From NCBI GenBank assembly GCA_036172665.1, contig CM069872.1:55476101-55540100 (forward strand): DNA of 64,000 nucleotides, given 5' to 3'. The notes beneath the pieces are model-generated. The model was not told the DNA's origin. It saw only the letters and a list, made by a program, of their open reading frames with translations, and did no database searches. Shown here in pieces: positions 10,560-23,550 of the stretch (position 1 is its first letter; every line of letters starts with the position of its first letter). The position numbers and the translations under genes are program-made. This stretch comes from Prosopocoilus inquinatus (lineage: Eukaryota > Arthropoda > Insecta > Coleoptera > Lucanidae).

Positions 10560-11710
10560 CGGAAAAGACTTGATATGAAAAAAAAAAAAAAGAAGAAAAA
10601 GATAATCAGAAACAAAAAATAAGTGAACAAAAAGAAACATTTTTGATGATCGATCGAGAGAAACACGACCCAAACGAAAAGAGAAGAATAAAATTTTTAA
10701 AAAAAATTATAATTGTTTAAAATGCATGAAAAATCGCAGACGATTGAAAATAAAAAAAACAAAAAAAAAACAAACAAGCAAGAACGTTTTTTGACAATCG
10801 AAGAAAAGCGAAATAAAAATTAGTACGAAAAAAATTAACAACAAAATCAAAACACATTTTTTTGTAGAAAAAAAAAATAGTTAACAATGCGCATTCAAGC
10901 CGTAATACCGATTTGAAAATTCACAAAGAAAACAAACAAACAAAGACAAAACACGATCTAATATTTGCGCGCGAAATGAAAATGTCTAAGGACAGAGCAA
11001 GCAAGAAAAAAAAAACAAAAAACCGAAACAAAAACACGGTTGTGATGATTCGTGAAGAAAAGAGGGGGCGCAGCAAGTTTTTGATTATTTTTAATTTTAC
11101 AAAAAAAAAATCAATCTGAAAAGGAAAGGGGAAAACAAGTGACGATCGCGACGTTTGACGTGAAAAAGAAACGTACGGAAAAAGAAGAAGAAAAGATAAT
11201 CAAAAAAAAAAAAAACAAAAAATTTCGATGAAAGAGAAACACAACCCGAACGAAGGGAAGGGAAAAATAAAATTTATAATTGTTTAGTGCGTGAAAAACG
11301 ACGAGCGATTGAAAACAAAAGAACAAACAAGTAAACTTCCAAAGAAAACAAACAAACAACCAAAATCGAAATCTAATATTCGCGCGAAATTAAAATGTTT
11401 AAAGACAGCAAGCAAGAACAAAAAAAAAACAAAACAAAAACAAAAGACGGTTGTAATGATTCGTGAAAATAAAAGAGGGGGGGGGGCGCAGCGCAAGTGT
11501 TTGATCAGGATTTAATTTCAAGAAAAAAAAAAGAGTAAATGACAAATAAAAACAAACAAAAAAGCATATTTCGAAAAAATGTAAGCTGAGGAACGAAAAC
11601 AAGAAAAAAATCAACCGAACGGGAAGGTTAAGCAAAAAAAAAACAAATGAAGATCGTAAATTTTATAACAACACGAGATATTTACGAAAACAAAAGAAAT
11701 AATGAATTTT
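10560..11710. repeat. A-rich tandem repeat, about 410-bp unit
   Basis: The words AATGATTCGTGAA with a following AAAGAGGGGG-CGCAG stretch recur at about 11045 and 11456, and AAATTAAAATGTTTAAAGAC-like sequence recurs at 10975 and 11387. A third, weaker unit lies upstream. Most bases are A; open frames in it are lysine-rich on + and phenylalanine-rich on - and are artefacts. Confidence 0.75.
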
Positions 11711-12061
11711 TTTTACTTTTATTTAAATTTATTGTCGAGCGTCGAATCAGTTCGATGCGATTTTTAACGATAAAACAAATACGATTTTCTCTCTCTCTCT
11801 AAAAAACAAAAAAAAACAAAAGAATTTTCAAGTTTCGTGAGTCGGCGGCAACATCGCACCGCGCCGCCGCATTATGAGAAACCGGAGCAAACCAATTTGG
11901 AATTTTTTTTTTAATATTCCGGAAAGGATCGAAAATAGTTTTCTACAACAAACCGAATTCCCATTGATGACGTCAAAATATGTGATTCCGTTCTTTAATT
12001 ATGACACACGAAATTGAGAAATTGATCGTTGTTTGTGTGTGTGTGTAACATTTTTCCTGCC
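11711..12061. other. Unique intron sequence
   Basis: A short CTCTCTCTCT run near 11790, a GGCGGCAACATCGCACCGCG patch near 11843, and a GT run near 12034-12046 lead into the 174-bp satellite. No gene seen. Confidence 0.55.
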
Positions 12062-14935
12062 AGGATCGGAGGAGAAGCCCAATTACGGCGCGGGCTGGAT
12101 TTCTGACATAAACAGGAACCAATAGGAGAGAAGTACAACAAAAATCTCCTTCTTAAGTGCCAAATCGCGTGTCGATGGTTACGCGATGTACGCTCGCCGT
12201 CTAACCAAAACCCAAATTTGCAAATTGCGAAAGTTCGTCAGCAGAGGAGAAGTTTAATTGCAGCTCGCGCTGGATTTTGACATAAAGAAGAACCAATAGG
12301 AGAGAAATACAACCAAAACCTCCTTCTTATATGGCAAGTCGCGTGTCGATGGCTCTGAGATGTACGCGCGCCGTCTGACCAAAACACAAATTTGCAAATT
12401 GCGAAAGTTCATCAGCGAAGGAAAAGCTTAATCACAGCACGCGCTGGATTTTGACATAAACAGGAACCAATAGGAGAGAAGTACAACCAAAATCTCCTCT
12501 TTGCATGGCAAGTTGCGTGTCGATGGTTCCGTGATCTACGCGCGCCGTCTAACCAAAACCCAAATTTGCAAATTGCGAAAGTTCGTCAGCAGAGGAGAAG
12601 CTTAATTGCAGCGCGCGCTGGATTTTGACATAAACAGGAACCAATGGGAGAAAAGTACAACCAAAACCTCCTTCTTGTATGGCAAGTCGCGTGTCGATGG
12701 CTCTGAGACGTACGCGCGCCGTCTAACCAAAACCCAAATTTGCAAATTACAAAAGTTTGTCAGCAGAGGAGAAGCTTAATTGCAGCGCGCGCTGGATTTT
12801 GACATAAAGAAGAACCAATAGGAGAGAAATACAACCAAAACCTCCTTCTTATATGGCAAGTCGCGTGTCGATGGCTCTGAGATGTACGCGCGCCGTCTGA
12901 CCAAAACACAAATTTGCAAATTGCGAAAGTTCATCAGCGAAGGAAAAGCTTAATCACAGCACGCGCTGGATTTTGACATAAACAGGAACCAATAGGAGAG
13001 AAGTACAACCAAAATCTCCTCTTTGCATGGCAAGTTGCGTGTCGATGGTTCCGTGATCTACGCGTGCCGTCTAACCAAAACCCAAATTTGCAAATTACAA
13101 AAGTTTGTCAGCAGAGGAGAAGCTTAATTGCAGCGCGCGCTAGATTTTGACATAAACAAGAACCAATAGAAGAGAAGTACAACCAAAACCTCCTTCTTAT
13201 ATGGCAAGTCGCGTGTCGATGACAAAACACAAATTTGCAAATTGCGAAAGTTCATCACCGAAGGAAAAGCTTAATCACAGCGCGCGCTGGATTTTGACAT
13301 AAACAGGAACCAATAGGAGAGAAGTACAACCAAAATCTCCTCTTTGCATGGCAAGTTGCGTGTCGATGGTTCCGTGATCTACGCGTGCCGTCTAACCAAA
13401 ACCCAAATTTGCAAATTACAAAAGTTTGTCAGCAGAGGAGAAGCTTAATTGCAGCGCGCGCTAGATTTTGACATAAACAAGAACCAATAGAAGAGAAGTA
13501 CAACCAAAACCTCCTTCTTATATGGCAAGTCGCGTGTCGATGACAAAACACAAATTTGCAAATTGCGAAAGTTCATCACCGAAGGAAAAGCTTAATCACA
13601 GCGCGCGCTGGATTTTGACATAAACAAGAACCAATAGGAGAGAAGTACAATCAAAACCTCTTTCTCATATGGCAAGTCGCGTGTCGATGGCTCTGCAAAA
13701 CTGCTCTCAAAACCAAATTTGCAAATTGCGAATGTTCTCCTCTTTGCGTGGCAAGTTGCGTGTCGATGGTTCCGTGATCTACGCGCGCCATCTAACCAAA
13801 ACCCAAATTTGCAAATTGCAAAAGTTCGTCAGCGAAGGAGAAGCTTAATCGCAGCGCGCGCTGGATTTTGACATAAACAAGAACCAATAGGAGAGAAATA
13901 CAACCAAAACCTCCTTCTTATATGGCAAGTCGCGTGTCGATGGCTCTGAGATGTACGCGCGCCGTCTGACCAAAACACAAATTTGCAAATTGCGAAAGTT
14001 CATCAGCGAAGGAAAAGCTTAATCACAGCACGCGCTGGATTTTGACATAAACAGGAACCAATAGGAGAGAAGTACAACCAAAATCTCCTCTTTGCATGGC
14101 AAGTTGCGTGTCGATGGTTCCGTGATCTACGCGTGCCGTCTAACCAAAACCCAAATTTGCAAATTACAAAAGTTTGTCAGCAGAGGAGAAGCTTAATTGC
14201 AGCGCGCGCTAGATTTTGACATAAACAAGAACCAATAGAAGAGAAGTACAACCAAAACCTCCTTCTTATATGGCAAGTCGCGTGTCGATGACAAAACACA
14301 AATTTGCAAATTGCGAAAGTTCATCACCGAAGGAAAAGCTTAATCACAGCGCGCGCTGGATTTTGACATAAACAGGAACCAATAGGAGAGAAGTACAACC
14401 AAAATCTCCTCTTTGCATGGCAAGTTGCGTGTCGATGGTTCCGTGATCTACGCGCGCCGTCTAACCAAAACCCAAATTTGCAAATTGCGAAAGTTCGTCA
14501 GCAGAGGAGAAGCTTAAGTGCAGCGCGCGCTGGATTTTGACATAAACAAGAACCAATAGGAGAGAAGTACAATCAAAACCTCTTTCTCATATGGCAAGTC
14601 GCGTGTCGATGGCTCTGCAAAACTGCTCTCAAAACCAAATTTGCAAATTGCGAATGTTCTCCTCTTTGCGTGGCAAGTTGCGTGTCGATGGTTCCGTGAT
14701 CTACGCGCGCCATCTAACCAAAACCCAAATTTGCAAATTGCAAAAGTTCGTCAGCGAAGGAGAAGCTTAATCGCAGCGCGCGCTGGATTTTGACATAAAC
14801 AGGAACCAATGGGAGAGAAGTACAACCAAAATCTCCTCTTTGCATGGCAAGTCGCGTGTCGATGGTTCCGCGATGTACGCACGCCGTCTGACCAAAACAC
14901 ATAATCGCAAATTGCAAAAGTTCACCAGCGCCGTT
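12062..14935. repeat. 174-bp satellite array with 147-bp variants
   Basis: The marker TTTTGACATAAA recurs with G of GACATA at 12105, 12279, 12453, 12627, 12801, 12975, 13149, 13296, 13470, 13617, 13870, 14044, 14218, 14365, 14539 and 14792. Spacing is exactly 174 in most cases, 147 after deletion of about 27 bp (the GGCTCTGAGATGTACG segment), and 253 in two compound units. Every monomer has CCAATAGGAGA (or close) and the palindrome AATTTGCAAATT. The spacing series 253-174-174-147-174 and the matching variants show a 922-bp block duplicated at 13617 and 14539. It sits in the TM5-TM6 intron. Confidence 0.97.
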
Positions 14936-16131
14936 GCCAATTTTCTTAAACGAGAATTTGAAGCGTAACATAAAAAAAACTCGCGACGTACGAAAATCGC
15001 GCCCACGTGTGAGGGATTTAAGGGGGGGGGGGGGGTGATTGGGGGGCGGAGAAGAGATTAAAACCGAGGAGTTCGTCGAGGCGTTCGTGAAGTCGGAAGG
15101 GGGCGAAAACAAGAATTCGATTAATGTTCGAAACGATCGCCACGCATTTCAAGAAGCGAAAAGATAATCTTATTACCGCGCCAGCTTTTTTTTTTTGGTA
15201 ACGCAGGCACGTAATAGGCGGCTCCGTCCGTAAACAGGAAGCGGGGCAATAAAGCCAGCAAGAATTATTATTGGCTTTCGCTCGAGACACTTTGTTACTA
15301 GGCAATTTTGGAACGGGGGCGTAATTAGATTAAAATATATTTATTATTGACTAATAATAAATAAATTTATTTACGTGATTTCGACACTTACACCCGGGGA
15401 GGTTTTTATTTAGGGGTTGCAACTCTAAGCAACCGCTGCTCCGCAAGATGCGTACGTGTATTTAAAGACATCGTGACGCGTAACTCCTTGTGTTTTTGAT
15501 TGGCAAGGCCGAGGTTAGTTTACTATAACTTGCGCTTGCGCCCATGCAAGGTTCTCCGTTTGTACAGGGACGTATTTTATTTTATTTACATAACCAGAAA
15601 ATAAAAATTAAATAAATTTTACTGCATTTCATTTCGGTCGGGTTTAGAACCACCGGAGGACACGCTCATCGACAAGTCTGCAAAGGGAAACGTTTTTAGT
15701 TTTACTTCGGCGTAAATGTAAGTCGTTGAAAGTACTGGAACACGGCATAATTAATGAATTTAAAAGAGAAACACAAAAACACGCGCAGCGAACATCAAGT
15801 CGACAAGCTGATTTAATTACCGGTAGTTGTAAATTCCTTTGAAGCAGCGCGCTTTGAACTCGTGGCGTTTATTACTACTACTACTACATACTACTTACCC
15901 CCCAAATAAAAAAAATAAATCGGAAAATATTGCGCTTGAGATTATACATATATTCTTCCACTTTTTAATTTACCTATTTAGGGAGAGAGTTCTGAAAATT
16001 ATTCGAGCGATTGAGGGAGCTTTCGGCGCTGCTTCCGCCCGTCCCCACCCCCCGCCCGCCGCCCCTTCGCACGTTCATCCGCTACATCGTAAATCATGTT
16101 ACAAGACTTTGTTGTTGTTTTTTTATTTCAG
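14936..16131. other. Intron sequence with short low-complexity tracts
   Basis: A G-run lies at about 15020-15035, a palindromic AT stretch (AAATATATTTATTATTGAC... AATAAATAAATTTATTTA) at 15333-15374, and a (CTA)n run at 15873-15890. GGCAAGGCCGAGGTTAGTTT at about 15502 resembles AGCAGGACCGAGGTTAGTTT at 45737, so a dispersed repeat is likely. No gene recognised; the end is the pyrimidine tract of the exon at 16132. Confidence 0.6.
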
Positions 16132-16285
16132 GGGAAACTTACCAGACGTCCAGCGGCCGGATGAGATTACGAAGGTCCGACATAAGCAACATCGAGCGAG
16201 CTAAATCCAGGACCCTGAAAATGACCGTGACCATCGTCCTCGTCTTCGTCTGGTGCTGGACGCCCTACGTCGTCATGACGCTTTG
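16132..16285 (+). CDS. GPCR exon: ICL3, TM6, ECL3 start
   Basis: A long T-rich tract ending TTTATTTCAG precedes 16132. The first two bases complete the glycine codon begun at 7973, and the frame runs [16 protein letters not shown], then [18 protein letters not shown]. The third intracellular loop is rich in arginine and lysine and has an [12 protein letters not shown] stretch typical of this family before TM6. TM6 is [20 protein letters not shown] and contains the CWxP toggle motif. The donor is TTTG followed by GTAAGT at 16286, leaving TG of the final tryptophan codon, which the next exon completes with G. Length is 154 nt. No other frame stays open with these splice sites. Confidence 0.94.
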
Positions 16286-16325
16286 GTAAGTTCAACAAAA
16301 AAAAGAAGAAAAAAGAAAAGAAACG

Positions 16326-16490
16326 CGCAAAACAAGCCGAGAGATACATAATTCAGTGAATGAATGTTTAAAAAAAAAAACAAGCTGAGAGATACATCAT
16401 TCAGCGAATTAATATTAAAAAAAAAACGCGCAAAACAAGCTGAGACATACGTAATTCAGCGAATGAATATTAAAAAAAAAAAAAAAACCT
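16326..16490. repeat. Short tandem repeat, about 55-60 bp, three copies
   Basis: AAACAAGC(C/T)GAGAGATACAT followed by ATTCAG(T/C)GAAT recurs three times, each ending in an A-run of different length. It begins about 40 bp after the donor at 16286. Confidence 0.85.
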
Positions 16491-16635
16491 GTAGGCAATT
16501 CACGACGAACGTCACTGGAGCGACCGCTTGAATTATTTAATTCGTTAATTCTCGGGAGGGGGTGTCAGGTTAGTTATTAATAATCACGCAAACACGCACG
16601 AAAATCATCCAAGGGTACATTCAAGGTCACGTGAA
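16491..16635. other. Short unique intron segment
   Basis: Nothing recognised between two repeat arrays. Confidence 0.5.
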
Positions 16636-17900
16636 TACTTCAAATAGTCAAGCTGAAATCAACGTCAAAACCCGGGAGTTAAATGCGAACGAAAACCGAA
16701 TAACGGGGCCCGTATTTTATTCACAGAACGTTTGGCAGGTGATTCGTTTAGCTTTGTTGGCGACTACGCGTCGTCAAAAATGAAATGACCGACGTTAACA
16801 ATAAATTAGATTAGATAAATAAATAAATTCAACCCCAATCCGGCGGTGTTCCACTTTCGTTCACTCATCAGGTTAAAATATTTCAAGCAATCAAACGTTA
16901 ATCAACGTGAAAACCCGGGAATTAAATGCAAATGAAAACAAGCGAATAACGGGGCCCGTATTTCATTCACAAAACATTTGGCAGGTGATTCGTTTAACTG
17001 TAATGGCGACTACGCGTCGTCAAAAATCAAATGACCGACGTTAACAATAAATTAGATTAAATAAATAAATAAATTCAACCCCAATCTGGTAGTGTTCCAC
17101 TTTCGTTCACTCACCAGGTTAAAACAAGTCAAGCAATCAAGCGCTAATCAACGTCAAAACCCAGGAATTAAATGCAAATGAAAACAAGCGAATAACGGGG
17201 CCCGTATTTCGTGTACAAAACGTTTAACAGTAAACACCAGGTGATTCTCTTAGCTTTGATCGCGACTACGAATCGTCAAGGATTATAAGCTGAACAATTA
17301 ACGGGACGTTAACGATAAGTTAGATTAAAAAAAAAAAAATTAACCCCAACCTGGCGCAGCCCCGCTTTGGTTCACTTACCAGGTTAAAATACTTCAAACA
17401 ATCAAACGTAAATCAACCTATGATTTAAATGCAAATGTAAACAAGCGAATAATGGGCCCCGTATTTCGTTTACAAAACGCTTAACAATAAATACGACCGG
17501 TAAAATTCGCTTAAGTAGCTTCGATTGCGACTGCGCGTCGCCGTCGTCGAAAATGAAAAGCGAAACAATTAACGCGACATTAAGAATAAATTAGATTAAG
17601 AAAATTAAAATAAATTTAATCCCAACAGTGCCCCACCTTCGTGCAATCACCAGCTTAAAGTACTTCAAACAATTGAACGTAAATCAACTTCAAAACGCAC
17701 GAAATAAATGCTAATGAAATCAAGCGAGAAAGCGGAAATGAAAACAAGCGAGTAACGGGGCCCGTATTTCGTGTACAGAACGTTTAACGGTGATCATCCG
17801 GTAATTCGTTAAGCTTTGATCGCGACTACGCATCACGGTCGTCGAAAATGAAAACAACGCGATGCTAGCAATAAATTAGATTAAAAAAAACTATTAACCG
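16636..17900. repeat. 246-bp tandem repeat (five copies)
   Basis: GGGGCCCGTATTT recurs at 16705, 16951, 17197, about 17453 and 17757. The first three spacings are 246, 246 and about 256; the last is about 304 through a local insertion of AAGCGAGAAAGCGGAAATG-like sequence. Other shared words are GACTACGCGTCGTC, AATAAATTAGATTA and CAACCCCAATC. Copies decay towards the right. Confidence 0.9.
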
Positions 17901-18189
17901 GCGATGACGCGCTTTCATTCTGTCACGCTTGCGCCCCTTGTAAGCTCAACGAATGACGCGTTGCGTCAGTCTGGTGTAAAGGTTTATTTTAATGTTTGTA
18001 AATCATTATATTTTGCATAGGGCACCAAATAAGTTACGTTGATTTGAGTTTAGTCGACCTTGCATGAGTTGGAATTTATTTTAAGTCTTATTTATTTATT
18101 TATTATTAATTATTAATTCATTTTGAATTTTAATTTTCTAAATTTTTAATAATTTTTTAAAGTTTTTTAAGTTTTTATTTAATTTTTAA

Positions 18190-18925
18190 ACTTAAGGGAA
18201 GAAAATGCGAAATATTGGAGATAAAAATTAAACAATTATAAGGTGGAAAAAAATTAAGGGAACGAAAAAAGCCGAAAAAATTAGGGAAAAAAGGAAAAAA
18301 ATATCAAAATTTTCGGGAAAAAATTGAGAAAAATCGAAAAAGATTTCAAAAAATCTTAAAAATTGCGGAAATCAATATTTCGAGTTTTCCAACTTTCTTA
18401 AAACATTTCTCGTCACTTTTTTTACATTTTCCTTCACTTTGTTTTCAATTGTTCAAGGTCAACCAGACCGACGCCAACCTAGGCAAGGTCAACCCGGCGA
18501 CAAAAACTAAGAAAAAAAAATCTAAGGGAAATAGATGCGACGAATTGGAGATAAACATTAAAAAAATCAAAGGTGGGAAAAAATTTAAGGAATTAAGGGA
18601 ACGAAAAAACTGAAAAAATTAGGGAAAAAAGTAAAAAAAATATTAAAAATTTCGGGAAAAAATTGAAGAAAATCGAAAAAATTTATTGAAGTTTTACAGC
18701 TTTTTTAAAAAAATTTTCGTCATTTGTTCTTACATTTTCCTTCACTTTTTTTTAAATTGTTCAAGGTCAACCCGACCGACGCCAACCTAAGCAAGGTCAA
18801 CCCGGCGACGAAAACTACGAAAAAAAAATTAAGGGAAGAAAATGCGAGAAATGGAGATGAAAATTAAAAAAAAATTAAAAGGTGGAACAAAAAATTTAAC
18901 AAGAAACTGAAAAAATTAGGTAAAG
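18190..18925. repeat. About 310-330-bp tandem repeat (2.5 copies)
   Basis: The unit begins TAAGGGAAGAAAATGCGA at about 18194, 18522 and 18832 and ends with CAAGGTCAACC(A/C)G(A)CCGACG and GCAAGGTCAACCCGGCGAC (near 18453 and 18765). The middle is A-rich. The GC-rich 45-bp segment is itself made of two AGGTCAACC half units. Confidence 0.85.
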
Positions 18926-19790
18926 AAGGAAAAAATATTAAAAAAGAAAAAAATGAAATGAACATAAGACAGAGGGAAACGAGACTCGTCTGTCTTTAGA
19001 GACATGAGTGAAAAGGCAATAAAAAACAATAAAAGTGAGCAGGATATTTCCAAATTTCTTCAATGCTGCAAAAGCATTCAAAGCTTTCAAAAAATTCTTT
19101 TTTTTGACTGAAACTAAGGTTTCGGGTAGATTTGAAGGAATTTTATTATTTTATAAATTAAAGTAGCGATGCCCACGATCACTATTATAATTTTTGCAAC
19201 GGCTCTGCGACTTCAAATTTTTGCTCGGTGATGTACTTTATACAGGGTGTTTGAAAATTGCCGGTACAAAACAAATCTGTGGCATCTGGAAGTCCTAAGA
19301 GATCCAAAAAGAAACCGTTTTTTAATTTTTTTTAATTATTTTTAGTTTTTTTTATTTTATTTTTTTTTTTCGCCCCATAAAATAACACCATTTCTGTCAA
19401 CTCATTATTTGTGTAAGAGGCATTCTTATTTATTTAAATGCAACTTCATACTGATATGTCCTAGATACCCAAAAAAGAAAAAGAAATAATTGACTCACCC
19501 CTCTGCTACCATCCAAACAGCATACCGACGTGGAACTGGAACAATATGCATGTTTAATAAATTAAATTGAGAGAAAAATTATGAATTTTCACTCACCCTA
19601 CCGTTTTACGAAGCGTGCAGTTCTAGTGCCGAAAACCCTCCAACCAGCAACCACAGTACACACACACACACACTAAAAAAAAGAAGAGAAAAGCAATTAT
19701 AAAAATCGTAAAGTCTCGATAAATTAATAAAACTTAAAAAGCTTAATTTCATGAAATAAATAAATAAAATAAAATCGTTAGGCTTTCTTT
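18926..19790. other. Intron sequence with a possible element end
   Basis: ATACAGGGTGTTTGAAAA at about 19237 followed by TTGCCGGTACAAAACAA looks like the start of a dispersed element of the kind proposed at 6536. A CA run lies at 19660-19672. No coding signal. Confidence 0.45.
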
Positions 19791-22700
19791 TTAATATTTT
19801 TTTTTATCCAAATCGGGATTATTATTTTTTATTTTAAGCAATTTTTTTGTTTTTTTTTCTTCAACTTTCCTTCATTCACTCCAGTGTTAGGTTTTCTTTT
19901 TATGTTTTCTTTTTTTGTTTGAGTTTCAGCGTTCCTTTTTTTGTTTGCCATAAATCGATGTTTTCAGTTTCTAAAATTTGTTTTCATTTATTTATTCCTT
20001 TTTCATTTCCTTTAACATGATCGTGCGATCGTCTCTTGTTTTTTTTTTGTTTTTTGTTTCGTTTACGTTTAGTTACTTTTTCCTATTTTGTTCTCAATTT
20101 GCATTTTTTTTTTTAATCCAAATCGAGATTATTATTTTTTATTTTAATCGATTTTTTTGTTTAAATTCAAGCGATCGCGTTTTGTTTCTGAATTTTATTT
20201 TATTTTTTCCAAATTTTCGAAGAAGGAATCCCGCCTAAGAAAGGAACCTTCATTTTTTGTCTTCTTGAATTTTTGGTTTTTTACAATTTGCATTTGTCTT
20301 TTGTTTCTTTTTTTTTTGTTTCATTTACGTTTAGTTACTTTTTACTATTTTGTTCTCAATTCGCCTTTCTTTATCCAAATCGGGATCATTATATTTTATT
20401 TTAAGCGATTTTTTTGTTTAAATTTAAGCGATCGCGTTTTGTTTCTGAATTTATTTATTTATTGTTACAATTTTATTTTATTTTTTCAAAAGGAATCCCG
20501 CCTAAAAAGAAACCCTAATTTTTTTGTCTTTTTGATTTTTAATTTGATTTGGGTTTAGAATTTTCTTCTCCTTTTTAATTAATGCGATCGTCGAACGTCT
20601 TTTGTTTATGCTGTTTTATTTAATTGTTAAAAAAATTGTTTTTTTACGATTTGCCTTTGTTTCTTTTAGGGTTACATTTTTTCTTCTTTTTGATTAATAA
20701 AAAATGCGATCGTCTTTTGTTTCTGAAATTTATTTATTTAGAACATTCTGTGTTTGTTTTTTTCATTCTTTTTCTTTTGTTTGTGCTGTTTTATTTAATT
20801 GTTAAAAAATTTTCGTTTTTTTACAATTTGCCTTTGTTTCTTTTAGGGTTAGATTTTTTCTTCTTTTTAATTAATAAAAAAAATGCGATCGTCTGTTGTT
20901 TCTGAAATTTATTAATTTTTTGTTTGTTTGTTTGTAAAACATACAAATGAAGGTTTCTTAGGTGGGAGACAAAGGCAGTTTGAAAAGAAAAAACGGAAAA
21001 AAATGAAAAGTAAAATAAAATAGCGAAAACAAAAGACGATCGAACGATCTTGTTAAAAAGAAATTTAGTTAATTTAAAAAAAAATTGTTTTTTTTAAGAT
21101 TTGCCTTTGTCTCTTTTAGAGTTAGATTTTTTTCTTCTTTTTCACTAAAAGAAAATGCGATCGTCTTTTGTTTAATTTTTTTGTTTGTTTGTTTGTTTGT
21201 TTGTTGGTTCCGGAAAGAACATTCTGTGTTTGTTTTTTTCATTTTTAGCAAGATCGTTCGATCGTCTTCTGTTTTCGCTGCTTTATTTTATTTTTTTTTT
21301 CGTTTTTCATTTCAATTTGCCTTTGTCTCCCGCCTAAGCAACATTCATTTTTTTTTGTCTTTTTGATTTTTAATTTGATTTGGGTTTGGAATTTTCTTCT
21401 TCTTTTTAATTAATGCGATCGTCAAACGTCTGTTTCCACGATCGCATTAAATAAAGAAAAGAAAATTCCAAAATCAATCGAATTAAAAATCAAAAACATA
21501 CAAATGAAGGTTTCTTAGGCGGGGGACAAAGGCAGTTTGAAAAAAAAACGGAAAAAATATAAAAATAAAATAAAGTAGTGCGAAAACAGAAGACGATCGA
21601 ACGATCTTGCTAAAAATGAAAAAGAACAAACAAACACAGAATGTTCTTTGCGGAAGCAACAAACAAACAAACAAAAAATTAATACGTTTCAGAAACAAAA
21701 GACGATCGCATTTTTTTGTTAATTAAAAAGAAGAAAAAGAATGTTCTTTGCGGAAGCAACAAACAAACAAACAAACAAAAAATTAATAAATTTCAGAAAC
21801 AAAAGACGATCGCATTTTTTTGTTAATTAAAAAGAAGAAAAAGAATGTTCTTTGCGGAAGCAACAAACAAACAAACAAAGAATTAATAAATTTCAGACAC
21901 CAAAGACGCCAGCATTTTTTTATTAATTATTTTTATTTGGTTAATAAAAAAAAAGAAAAACCTAACCCTAAAAGAGACAAAAGCAAATTGTAAAAAAACG
22001 AAAATTTTTTGAAAATTAAATAAAATAGCAAAAACAAAAGACGTTCGATTGTCGCATTAATTAAAAAGTAGAAGAAAATTCAAAACCTGATCGAATTAAA
22101 AATGAAAAACACAAAAATGAAGGTTTCTTAGGCGGGAGACAAAGGCAGTTTGAAAAAAAAACGGAAAAAATTTAAAAATAAAATAAACTAGTGCGAAAAC
22201 AGAAAACGATCGAACGATATTGCTAAAAAAAATTTATTTAATTTAAAAAAAAGAATTTGTCTTTTTACGATTTGCCTTTGTTTCTTTTAGGGTCAGGTTT
22301 TTTTCTTCTTTTTCACTAATAGAAAATGCGATCGTCTTTTGTTTAATTTTTTGTTTGTTTGTTTGTTGCTTCCGAAAAGAACATTCTTTTTCTTCTTTTT
22401 AATTAACAAAAAAAGCGATCGTCTTTTGTTTCTGAAATTTATTAATTTTTTGTTTGTTTGTTTGTTGCTTCCGCAAAGAACATTCTGTGTTTGTTTGTTT
22501 TTTTTTTTCATTTTTAGAAAGATCGTTCGATCGTCTTTTGTTTTCGTTGCTTTCGTTTTTTCTTTTGAATTCGCCTTCGTCTCCCGCCCAAGAAACCTTC
22601 ATTTTTGTGTTTTTCATTTTTAATTCGACCGGGTTTGGAATTTTCTTCTTTTTTTTTAATTAATGCGACCGTCGATCGTCTTTTGTTTTTGCTTTTTTTT

Positions 22701-23550
22701 ATTTTTAAAAAAATTTTCGTTTTTTGTGTCTGAATTTTCTTAATTTTTTGTTTGTTTGTTTGTTGCTTCCGAAAAGAACATTCTTTTTCTTCTTTTTAAT
22801 TAACAAAAAAAGCGATCGTCTTTTGTTTCTGAAATTTATTAATTTTTTGTTTGTTTGTTTGTTGCTTCCGCAAAGAACATTCTGTGTTTGTTTGTTTTTT
22901 TTTTTTTCATTTTTAGAAAGATTGTTCGATCGTCTTTTGTTCTCGTTGCTTTCGTTTTTTCTTTTCAATTCGCCTTCGTCTCCCGCTCAAGAAACCTTCA
23001 TTTTTGTGTTTTTCATTTTTAATTCGACCGGGTTTGGAATTTTCTTCTTTTTTTTTAATTAATGCGACCATCGAACGTCTTTTGTTTTTGCTATTTTATT
23101 TAATTTTCAAAAAAATTTCGTTTTTTTTTCTACAATTTGCTTTTGTCTCTTTTAGTGTTAGGTTTTTTCTTTTTTTTTTATTAACAAAAAATTAATTAAT
23201 AAAAAAAATGCTGGCGTCTTTTGTTTCTGAAATTTATTAATTTTTTGTTTGTTTGTTTGTTGCTTCCGCTAAGAACATTCTGTGTTTGTTTGTTTGTTTG
23301 TTTTTTTTCATTTTTAGTAAGATCGTTCGATTGTCTTTTGTTTTCGCGCTGCTTTATTTTATTTCTAATTTTTTTTCGTTTTTTCTTTTAATAATAATAA
23401 TAATAATAAGAGATTTATTGATCCGACAAAAGAGAGTGCAAGACATACAAAAGAAAAAAACAAAATTGAAATGTAACAACGTGGAATTCAATTTGCCTTT
23501 GTCTCTTTCAGTGTTAGATTTTTTTTCCTCATTTTGTTTAAGCGATGGTT
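19791..23550. repeat. Alternating T-rich / A-rich repeat block with CGATCGTCTTTTGTTT words
   Basis: The repeat unit contains GCGATCGTCTTTTGTTT, CTGAAATTTATTAATTTTTT, a (GTTT)n tract, TTGCTTCCGCAAAGAACATT, CTGTGTTTGTTT and a tail with GCCTTTGTCTC. It reads on + at about 19791-20935, 21070-21420 and 22235-23400, and on - at about 20938-21065 and 21425-22230. The switches create long inverted pairs. At 22325-22660 and 22730-23055 there are two near-identical tandem units about 400 bp long. All long open frames here are F/K-rich artefacts. Confidence 0.85.

Noticed and set aside
12062..12124. Possible extra receptor exon after TTCCTGCCAG at 12063
   Set aside because: The sequence is the first monomer of the 174-bp satellite; the exons at 7769 and 16132 already join in phase without it.
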